From Pseudisothecium myosuroides (taxonomy: Eukaryota; Streptophyta; Bryopsida; Hypnales; Lembophyllaceae): a stretch of 64,000 nt of DNA. The first letter of the stretch is position 1. Every line of letters begins with the position of its first letter. Shown piece after piece: positions 55,054-64,000 of the stretch. A program made the translations under genes and the position numbers. The notes beneath the pieces were generated by a model. The model made no database searches. It was not told the origin of the DNA and saw only the letters and a list, made by a program, of their open reading frames with translations. Where the stretch lies: assembly GCA_951799445.1 (NCBI GenBank), contig OX637287.1, positions 33,622,224 to 33,686,223 of the forward strand, read 5' to 3'.

Positions 55054-57066
55054 AAACATGATACTATTGATTTTATCATATGTTTTTTTTTAATTTGGTC
55101 TAGGATAGATTTTAATTTCATATCATTATCCTTATGACCACATGATTCTACCAGATATAAGAATTATTCTCTTATTAATATATGTCAAAACTTTAAATAT
55201 TTGAATCTACATTGCTCATCATTGCTAAATCTTTCCCTCCCTCTCTCTATGTGTGTGTGTAAACATGACAATTAAAATATCACATATGATATCAGGGATC
55301 TTGTCCAAATATCATTATTATACTAGAAATTGAAGAAACTAATATGTTGGAAAGATCAACTATGACACTATTTTAGTGGATAAAGTGAAAACAAAACGAA
55401 TTGGAAGGAGCTTGCACCTAGATTAATACATGCATTGAAATAATTATGCATGAAGAAAATTCAATGCTTCATCTTGTAATGGTGTGAAAAGCAACTAGCA
55501 GAGTCTATTTTACTTGTTAATGCAGTAGAAGTTCATCTCAAATGACAAGACCCATAAAGAGTGGTAATAATAAAATGTTGTTGAGAACCCATATTAGTCA
55601 AACAATATTATGGACTATGAGTAATGTGAAAGCAAAGAGAAATAACATGCCAAGCTCAAGAGAGGCAAAGGATGTTATTTCTTATAATAAGCCTCTACTT
55701 TCACATTACTAAACATAAACTCAATGTTGGATGGTTGGATCTTGGTCAACTATGCTCAATCAAGGGTGTAGAAGAAAGGCATCATAACTCTATATAAAAA
55801 CAACTTTATGATAATGGAAAAGAAGATGTCTGTCTTTGTGCAATCAGAGACTTTGGTTTGTCTGCAAATGAGCTCTATTCACAATGTGGTATTCATGAAC
55901 CAACTTAGAATAGAATCGCTCTCAATTCTTACTTATTAGTGGTGCATTTTTCTCACATGTGCACAACAAAATGCCTCCATATTTGAATTATGTAAAAACA
56001 TTTGAGCTTAAGTAAATTTGATAAAATTATATCCAATTGTCAGGATTGGCATTCCTTGCCAAATAATTAATTAAAGTTGGCAAATGTAATTTGAAAGATG
56101 CTTTGAAATAGAAACATTTATTTTCCTCCCACGAAGTTTATTTTTTGAAAAAATAATATCCCCAAAATTCAAGCTTTGTTTTTTAGGAATATTTTTTGCC
56201 ATCTTTGACCATTGGGTACAATATTTGATAATATTTCCCTTTGATGATTTTTTTTGTAGCCAAAACCTAATTAGAGGGATATGAAGAGGGTTGAAAAAAT
56301 AACGACTGCTATATTGGAATATTACATAATATTATATATATATTTCAATGAACTTAGTTCAAGAACTTGGAATGTGCTAGTAGCTAAAATAGTGGTCCCC
56401 AGTACAACTGTTGCAATTTTATGAATTCCAGTCAAAGGGGAGAATTGCAATAAATAAAATTAACTCTTGCAACGCTTGAGGTCCTAAAAAAAGTACAAAA
56501 TCATGAAGTTCACTCTTTTTTGTAGTGTTGTGTTAGATTTTTGAACTATATATACAACAACGAAAATTTCCACAGTTTGTTCATATATTAACTTGAGTGC
56601 AAGCACACATAAATTAAAAATAATCATCAATCGTTTAATAGTCAATTGGGCAGCCTTTTTTGATACCATTGGACATACCAATTTGGTATGCATTTTCAAA
56701 AGTTGAAACTCATAACAATACATTGATGTTCATGAAGCATTCCTAATTTTATTGATACCTTTGTTGGCTTTGTCCTTTGAACGAAGATTGTTGCATTGAC
56801 TCCCTAGTTTTTGAATCCCTTTTTTCAAATCCTATCTACAATTGCATTCACACCGCACAATACATTACATTTAGGGTTTGGATTGGAGTAGACAGAGCCT
56901 CGCAATCACATTGTTCTTGTTTTTTTGTTCAAGTACATTCTAGAACCAACACCCTCAACCTCAATGATATCCTTTGAAAATGAATATTGTTACCTATCCG
57001 GTATCTCCAACACCCAACCCATGTCCAACATTACTTTCTACCTTAGTCTCTTCTAATTTAAGGTAA
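55054..57066. other. AT-rich intergenic DNA
   Basis: No gene was recognised. There is a CT/GT-rich microsatellite-like patch at 55235-55262. Confidence 0.4.
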
Positions 57067-57272
57067 GAGCGTCCAATAGCCTTAGTGTATCCAATGGCGT
57101 CACATTCTAGGTGAGGCAATGATTCTAGAACATAAATGTAGGTAGACTATAGATAGTTTATCATTTTGGTCAACAAAAATAAGCTATCTACGGTCTAAGT
57201 TCTGAAATGACTGTCATGTGTAGAAAGTGACGCCATTGGATACACTGATGCCATTAAGGTAGTGTGCTCTAA
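57067..57272. mobile_element. MITE, about 206 bp
   Basis: AGTGTATCCAATGGCGTCAC at 57084-57103 is repeated in inverse as GTGACGCCATTGGATACACT at 57227-57246. The outer ends appear to be GAGC and GCTC. Superfamily is uncertain. Confidence 0.6.
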
Positions 57273-57830
57273 AAGCGAGCGGCCTCTTCAAATCGACCCT
57301 ATATTTAAGTATGAAATGGATATTAGGTGGTCTTTAAATGGACCTCTCAAGCCATTGAGAAAATCAGGAGAAAAGCATTATCTATTGTAAGAGCCAATCA
57401 TTGGCCTTCATTAACTCAAATCACTTTAGAAGTTGCAAGTGGTCAGATTTTGGAAGACCTAGGGTCACAAATAGGTGCCTACAACAGTTTTTTTTTGAAA
57501 ATTCATAAGTAATTCAAAAACGATTCAAAAAATATGAAACCACTTGTGTAATGTTCCGCATCCATTTTTCTTTCTCTGAAAAATGATCCAAAAATATTTC
57601 TGTTCAAGGAAACCTGTGAAAAAGGCAGATCAGACCTTAAATGGTCGCTTTTAGGCCATACTACCTTAGATGCTCCTACCTTAGAAGCACATGCTGGTTT
57701 CCTACGTTGATTCACGCCTCCACCTTCCTACAGTACTGTGGATTCCCCATACGGAAGGAGCTTCTTCAGCAGCTGTCAGTGAACCGGGCGGCTTCTCCAG
57801 GTGCGTGGGGGTGACGGACCTTTCTGGATA

Positions 57831-57954
57831 AAGGTATGTTCCCACTTGGTGTTACAGGTGTTCTTTGGAATGTGAATCCGGTCCAGAAAGAGGCCAAAAT
57901 TCATTCCTAAGACCCTCTGTAACAACACCTTTAACATCAGGTGGGAACATACCT
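57831..57954. mobile_element. MITE, 124 bp
   Basis: AAGGTATGTTCCCAC at the left is matched exactly by its inverse GTGGGAACATACCTT at the right; the inner GGTGTT-ACA words also pair. Target duplication is not clear. Confidence 0.65.
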
Positions 57955-58225
57955 TAAGCAAGCATCAACAAAGGAGAAATTAAGAACTGCCTTTCAGGAC
58001 ACAAAAAGCTAGTGGCAGGAAGAAGCCAGTCACAGTGCCCACCAGCCCAGTTCAATGTGTTTTTTATGCACGATAAGTTGCCAGTTGGCTACTACCAAAA
58101 GACGGAACCGGTATGTATTTTGTGTTAAGAAAATTTCCCTTTTTTTTCAAGTCAAAATACCAAGATTATTGCTACTTTTGAAGACCAATATGACTTCAAA
58201 ATGTAAAGATGCTGCCGAGGACTAC

Positions 58226-58478
58226 ACTAAATAGTGAAATTAGGTTGCCTTAACAATTAGGTTGCCTTACTTCAAGAAAAATCACTTTACAAGCCAACCA
58301 ATCAACAAATATGTCTATTGTTTTTTTTGTTTGTACGTATAGAGGTTCATGAGTCCCACATGCATAAATTTTTAATTCAAAAAAGTAGGAAATTCTTGTA
58401 AAGAAACAATACATATATATTTATATAGTGTAGAATGTCGAGAAATTAGTTTGGGACAACCTAATTTCACTATTTAGT
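58226..58478. mobile_element. Inverted-repeat MITE, about 253 bp
   Basis: ACTAAATAGTGAAATTAGGTTG at 58226 is repeated in inverse at 58457-58478. The stem is continuous at both ends, and the centre is AT-rich. Confidence 0.55.
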
Positions 58479-58534
58479 TTGGTTCTGTGCGTGTATTGTT
58501 CCCCTTTACAATGGAAATTGTCCATGTGTTTCAA

Positions 58535-58830
58535 GAAAAAAAAAAAAAAAGGACCAATAGGGCTTAGCCACGCGCCCCAGCCAACTGAGCCAAGGTCTCC
58601 AACGCGTCGTGGAAAAGCGGTCCTGCATGGCAGCGCCCGAAGTCCCCGCTTTGACTCCAGAAAAAAACCTCGCTCGCCGCGCCGTGCCGCGACTCGCCGC
58701 AGCTGCCGACGCAAGTTTCCATTCTCCCACGGGCCACGGGATGGCACTGAGGATTCCCCACGACGGTGACGACCCGCAGTCCCCGCAACAACAGCAACAG
58801 ACGAACGCGCCGCGGGGCTGACTCACGCCA
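58535..58830. other. GC-rich patch upstream of shikimate kinase
   Basis: A sharply GC-rich, CpG-rich block follows a run of about 15 A. All frames on both strands stay open because of composition. It may be a promoter-proximal CpG-rich region or a retroposed fragment; no protein family was recognised. Confidence 0.35.
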
Positions 58831-59058
58831 CAACATACTACTGACTCATCACCCTGCTCAGCTTTTCAACATGTTCCCAAATCTGAAAATTCTACAGTAC
58901 ATAAATTCCACATAAATTGCAGAAAAAAAGGACAATCACTCCGAAAAACGTTCCCGAAATTCAAAAGATGGAGATCCGTGGTCTTCTTCGGCTCCCGAAA
59001 GCGAGGACCTTTGACAGTTCGGGAGTCAGTTTGGGCACCAACCCAAAGAGACGAAAGC

Positions 59059-59066
59059 CTATAAAG
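59059..59066 (+). promoter_or_regulatory. TATA box of shikimate kinase gene
   Basis: CTATAAAG is followed by a CT-rich initiation-like tract (59081-59130). It would give a leader of about 480-500 bases before ATG 59581. Confidence 0.5.
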
Positions 59067-59580
59067 ACCGCGTGCGCGTCCCTTTCTTCTTCCTTTTTCT
59101 TCCTATCCCTGTTTCCCCTGTTTCCCTTTAGTACTGCCCCACGCGCCGCCTCGTCTCACATTGGTCTTGCAAGCGCAGGCAATCTTATTACTTCGTAGTG
59201 CGTTCCGTTGCGTTCCGTTGCTGGTTTTGTGCGATTGGATGAGGCCGTGTTGGTTGGGGTGGAGCGAAGACGTGGATTGACTGATGGATTGAACGAATGT
59301 GGGTGGAATGCTGTGAAGACTCGCTTTGGGTGATTTGGGAATACATTGTGTGGAGTTTGGGATTCAAAAACGGAGTAAGCGTGGCGGATTGGGTTGCCTT
59401 TTGGGATAAATTTGGCGAGAGGTTGGGATCCCAAAAGAAAGTAGGAATTAATCAAGAGAGCGTGGGCTGGCTTTCGTTGCTATTTGGGATACGATAGTTT
59501 GAAGCTTGCGATTCAAAGAAGGACTAGGAATCCGAGAAGCGTGAGATTTGGGGGGTTGGTTTCGGATACAGTGAGTAGCG

Positions 59581-62500
59581 ATGGCGGTGGCCGTGGGGCG
59601 CAATGTTGCAGTACCGGGGGTCTCTTGTGGACTCTCGAGCCGTCGATGTCCGCTGAAGGAAACGCCGGCAGCGACGTCGTGGAATGCGTTTGTGAAAGCG
59701 TCGTCGCCGTCCAGCAGCGGCAGAGCGTCTCTTTCGTGGCACGTTTCGGGCCGACCTGTTAACGTCCGCTGTACAGGACAGGCCAGAAGGCAAACTGCCG
59801 CCAAGGAACTATTTGTCGACGCAGACGTCGTGGAGTTGGTAACGTCGCTACCCCTCCGACAGAAAGTTTCCAGTTTGATAACTTTGCTGGCATAGAGACA
59901 GCTATGGCGGATTCGTGACTGGACTTATGAGTAAAATAGGAAACTTGAATCTTGTACGAATCCTATTCTTATAACTTATGATACATCTTGTGAATCCTGT
60001 TCTTATAACTTAAGAATCCGATTCTACTCACAGGCCAGTCACGAATCTACCTCTTGAATTTCGGAAATTTTCCAGTTTTATAATTTTGCTGGCGCGGAGA
60101 GAGCTATGGCGGATAAGTGACTGACTTGTGAATAGAACAGGAAACTTGCATCTTATATTAATCCTGTTTTAATAACTTATGTTTCTATTCACAATTCAAT
60201 GAATACCTTGAGATGGTCCACATGGCTTAGTGGAGATGCTAATGTAATTCTACGATTCTATGGAGTATTTGAAAAGTTTTACCTTTGCGAAATTGTGGGA
60301 TTGGTGTTTCGACTGAGCATCAATCCACCCTTGATCCCAAGTTAGCTGCTTCAGTTCATGAATTCGCCTTTCTTGTGGGATTTTGTTTTCTACTGCTGAG
60401 ACCTGAATCTTCTCTGCAATTTTCATTTCGTTATGGGTACCTTCGCACAAAAGGGGATTATGATCATCCAGTGGTATTTTTAGAACACCTAGCTGTGTTG
60501 AACTCTGCCAATTGCGAAGGCATTAAGGGGAATTTCCGATTCATAACGCGCTAGGATTTTTAGAATACCTCTGGGGCTTTTCCTACTGTGAGATTTTCAT
60601 CATTCCGGAAAGTTTAGATCCGTAATTGATTTATGTTTGAGGAAGGAGCTACATCGTACTAATAAGGGTGATGTTTGATATGGCAGGATTCGACCAATCC
60701 AATCCAGTTGCACTACGTGAAAGATGCTTCTGGTAAATTCAGCAACGTATTCTTCGTGTAATTCTTCGAGTAATTTAAAAAAAATTCTGGACTTAAAAGT
60801 TCAACTCCGTCTTGCTATTGTCGTGCTCATGGTGGAGCCTTGGTTGTGCAGGTACTGTCGATGGCCTAACTTTATTATCAGAGTTTGAGGGATTATTGCC
60901 ACAGATGTGCCAGGAAGTGGCGAAGTTGAATGAAGGGTCAACAATCTTCCTTGTGGGCATGATGGCGTCGGGGAAATCAACAGTCGGAAGAGTTTTGTCC
61001 GACTCCCTTGGCTACACATTTTTCGACAGGTACCATTACGTTGTAATTTGAGGTGTTTGATTATGTTTTTTCCATAAACTCAGGTTTTTTTGCATAGTAA
61101 GGGTTGTATGTTTGACTGCATTTGCATCCCATATGTTGGATAAATTGTGTTGGTTTGTGTCGCTTGCAGTGACGAGGTGATTGAAAGCCTTGTAGGTGGT
61201 ATGCCCGTTAAAGAGATTTTCCGGCAGCAGAGTGAGTCTGCATTCAGAGATCTCGAGGTATGCTCTCTAATCACAGTCTTTAATTGCACATTCCGTGTAT
61301 ATCCTCAGAATCTGTCATGTTGTGTACACACCTGATTGGACAACTTCCACATGTCCAGTTGTGAAAGCATTTGAGAGCCCATTTGTCCTCTCCAGGCAGT
61401 GTCATTAGAGGGGGTTGAGTGTATCAGATTTTGCTTAGTCTTGCAATTTCCACTACAGTTTGCTTCCTTTTTGTGTAATTGACTATTTTGCAAATCGTAA
61501 AGTGCATCATAAGGGAGTGGGAAGAGGAACGGAGGGCATTTTTTTCTTCTGGGGTTATTATGTGCATGTGGAGATGGTTTTTTTCTTTTCTATAAATTTA
61601 AGACTTGTAACTTTGTAGTTCTGGTTCTGCTTTCACAGACTCGTGCATTGCAGCAGCTCTCCGTGGCCAACTCCTTGGTAGTTGCAACTGGTGGTGGTGC
61701 TGTTTGTCGCGACCAAAATTGGTACATATCATCCTATTGCTCTTTGCTTTATACAACGTTTGGTGTCTTTATGCTGTTATGAACAACGTTTGCTTTTGAA
61801 ACATTCAGGCATGAAAGCGAAGTTAGTTGGACGAAACCTCATCGTCCAGAATACAAATTAGTCTAACAACCACTTGCTCAAATAGAGCAATGACATGCTT
61901 TTACTTCGTTAAAATCCCTTCGATTTTGATGTGTTGTGGTTAACCTCTGGTATAGTCTGGATTTTTGGACCTGATTGCTGGGTTTTTTCGGTTTTTTGTG
62001 GTTTATGCAGGTCCTACTTGCTGGACGGTACTGTCGTCTGGTTGGACGTGCCAGTGGAGGATCTTGCCAAACGGGTAACCACAGTTGGCACAGAGTCACG
62101 CCCACTTTTGGATGACTGTTCAGATTTTGAGAAAGCTTTCTCAAAATTGTCAAAACTGATGGATGCAAGAGAGAGACACTATGCAAGGGCTCATTGTAGG
62201 TTATCCTTTCGAGGTATACATCTGTTCCCTTTTCACTTTCTTCCCAAGGCTGTTTACATGCTCAACCTTTTCTATTATCCTGTGTAACAGTAACAGTACC
62301 TAATTGTGACCTGTTTGCAAAACCGTCTCATCTAGATTCTTGCCTAAAATGTACAGCCTCCATACATGAGAGCATAGGGTTGATTCTAGGTATATCTATT
62401 TTTAGCATTTTGAAAATCCATAGTTTTACTCATTAAGAGCCCAAAAAGTGCATTCTAAGATAATTTAGAATCCCCTTACAACTGCGAACAAGATCCAACA

Positions 62501-62959
62501 AAAATCTTTTCCAGTTCAACAACAGAAGCCATGCTCAAGCCCTTATTTGGACGCATTTATGTGTTGTTACCTATTAGGCATTACTAAGTTGGGGGAGTTG
62601 GGTGCAGATCTGGCGTTAAGTCTGGAATTGCCAGGAGTAGCTGCACTTACACCCACTGCCATTGCAGTTCAGGTAAAATAACTCTTTGGAAACCTCACTT
62701 TCAATGTTTTCGAGGTCCGCTTCTGTTTTGAAGAGACCCTGTTAACCATATGCCACGTTAACAATGTTTTTTTTCCCGTTATGCTACAGTTTTGAAATTA
62801 GAATTTTAGCGCATGACTTTTGTAACCTGACTAGAATGTCTTTCTTTCTTGTGCATTTTCGGAAGTCTGACACAAAGGCTGCCTTTTCAGGTACTGCAGG
62901 AAATTAAACAGGTACTGCAGGAGGAGGAGAAATTCATTCGTCCCCCTGTTGCCTTCTAA
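59581..62959 (+). CDS. Shikimate kinase, plastid-type, eight exons
   Basis: The enzyme phosphorylates shikimate at the 3-OH in the plastid pathway to chorismate. Exons by phase and GT-AG sites: 59581-59838 (or to 59865), 60687-60732, 60852-61029, 61170-61257, 61639-61721, 62011-62213, 62578-62672 and 62891-62959 (TAA). About 270 aa. Exon 1 is a Ser/Arg/Ala-rich transit-peptide-like leader (MAVAVGRNVAVPG...). Exon 3 has IFLVGMMASGKSTVGRVL, the P-loop (60956-60982), ending FFD. The next exon starts completing DSDEVIE, the shikimate-binding region. Exon 5 has VVATGGGAVCRDQNW, the GGG loop. Exon 6 has VVWLDVPVEDLAKRV and ESRPLL, the lid with its arginine. All hallmark residues of active plant shikimate kinase are present and no stop or frameshift was needed. 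The exact end of exon 1 is the only open point. Arabidopsis-type plastid kinases are about 280-300 aa, so length fits. Confidence 0.92.
59871..60190. repeat. Tandem duplication in shikimate kinase intron 1
   Basis: CAGTTTGATAACTTTGCTGG from 59871 and its diverged copy from 60073 (spacing 202 bp) are followed by matching AGCTATGGCGGAT and AACTTGAATCTT-type blocks. Both lie in intron 1. Confidence 0.75.
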
Positions 62960-64000
62960 GTGAGTATTATTTTGAAATTACTTCAGGAATATCATAAAGA
63001 AAACACATGATTAGGTCCGTGTAGATTTCGACATCGTGTATACACGCCATTCTCCAACAGTAGCCTGCTTATAGTCTAGTGAGAGATGATAGAAAATTTT
63101 CACAGGGAACGTGAGAGAGATGCCAGGAGATTACTCTTCAAGGAGAAATCATTTTTATTACTGGTACCAGCAGATTGAAATGCCAATAACATGCTTACTT
63201 CTTAGCATTTTCCCTTCAGATTAGTGAGGGACGCGGCGCATGATGCGACTTCTGGCAATTCGGAATCGTCCGTCAAGTAACTGACTCCTCTTTAGCTGGT
63301 GGCATACTGGAATTGCATTATCATGAGTCAAGGTATTACGGAGTAAAACTTAAGTTACGGAGTAGATGTCACCAGCGCCTCCCTAACGCTTGACAACAAA
63401 CTGAGGCAGATAAATCACTCTCGTACTCCTGTAGCTTGCTGCCATTAGTCCTCCTCTTTCTACTCGTGTAGTGAGATGTGTCTCGATGCCGTCCACACAT
63501 TACACGGAAGCACATTGACTTGGACAAAGTTGTACTCAAATGTACTTAAAATAAGCTTGGGTGCATGAATGGATTTCTTACTGGAAGACGTGTGTCTGAT
63601 GAGTCGTAGATTCACCGTTTCTTGTTGAGAATGTTCCATTCTTTTCTCAAAATGAATGCCGGTTCTGTCACAAGTTTCTTTTAAGGTAGTCTGCTTAAGG
63701 ACCACGAGAGCAGATTTTGAACAATGAATGAACGGAAACACATCTATACTCACCAAAATGCATTTTTTCATCCATCAGTTTTTTCTAAAGATTTTGGTAT
63801 TAGTTCTTTAACATTTGTATGGTATAGATTATGACGATTTTGCTTTGCAAATATTCTATAATTCAAAGTGTATTGGTAGGTTTAGCCTCAAAAAAATAAC
63901 TTTTTCAGTTCAAAAAATGACCCTTCAAAAACAACTTGAATCAAAAAATAAAATAAAAAATCTTCAAAAATCACTATAATTAGAACTTAGCATTTTGAAG
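62960..64000. other. Downstream region
   Basis: Contains the 3' untranslated region of shikimate kinase, then AT-rich DNA. A 103-codon minus-strand frame (63771-63460) has no family resemblance or supporting signals. No further gene was recognised. Confidence 0.35.

Noticed and set aside
58421..58836. Five overlapping frames in the GC-rich patch before shikimate kinase
   Set aside because: Frames on both strands overlap and none shows a conserved motif; better read as CpG-rich upstream DNA.
1..64000. tRNA, rRNA or other structured RNA genes
   Set aside because: No box A/B-type tRNA pattern or rRNA segment was recognised by eye; a covariance-model scan would be needed to exclude small ones.

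Overview
The window is nuclear DNA from a plant (streptophyte). Genes are split by GT-AG introns. There is a multi-exon shikimate kinase with a plastid-targeting-like N-terminus and an AP2/ERF-domain factor. Intergenic DNA is AT-rich and full of plant-type miniature transposons (CACTA, Stowaway, Emigrant/pogo-like). The species cannot be named; the divergent AP2 domain and the spacing of genes fit a large, repeat-rich genome, perhaps of a seed-free plant, but that is a guess.

Layout. 0-8 kb: only MITEs and fold-back elements, then a purine-rich gene-free tract. 8.25-16.96 kb: two near-identical 3.28 kb arms in inverted orientation around a 2.15 kb spacer. 17-19.2 kb: two TTAA-flanked elements that abut, one carrying two nested CACTA MITEs. 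20.2-26.1 kb, minus strand: a ten-exon gene, broken in the sequence given, that encodes a nuclear-localisation-like N-terminus, a ParB/sulfiredoxin-type domain (DGNHR motif) and a C-terminal beta-class amino-methyltransferase fold. Its second intron holds a 96-bp tandem array, each unit carrying a (mostly perfect) 14-bp palindrome. Divergent from it, 26.8-27.6 kb, is an unrecognised 276-aa reading frame with SUMO-type motifs. 27.6-32.3 kb: pyrimidine-rich DNA, minisatellites and a 92-bp tandem repeat. 32.3-35.5 kb: a decayed MULE-like transposase gene with a SWIM finger, cut by a CACTA MITE. 37.8-41.3 kb: fold-back and TTAA elements. 42.4-43.9 kb: a small membrane-anchored coiled-coil protein in four exons. 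46.9-48.7 kb: the AP2 factor, with one apparent frameshift. 50-58.5 kb: more nested MITEs. 59.0-63.0 kb: shikimate kinase, the best-supported gene.

The most interesting unit is the ParB-methyltransferase gene with its divergent partner. Both have TATA boxes about 100 bp before their ATGs, share a 679-bp intergenic region, and both encode a SUMO-interaction-like motif, which suggests (inference only) a nuclear chromatin or DNA-modification module. Nonsense codons in this gene and in the transposase are mostly TAG where CAG would read, as expected from deamination of methylated CHG sites in silenced DNA.

The second theme is a recurrent element family with CCCCTAAA termini flanked by TTAA, which resembles piggyBac termini and appears in about eight copies or relics.
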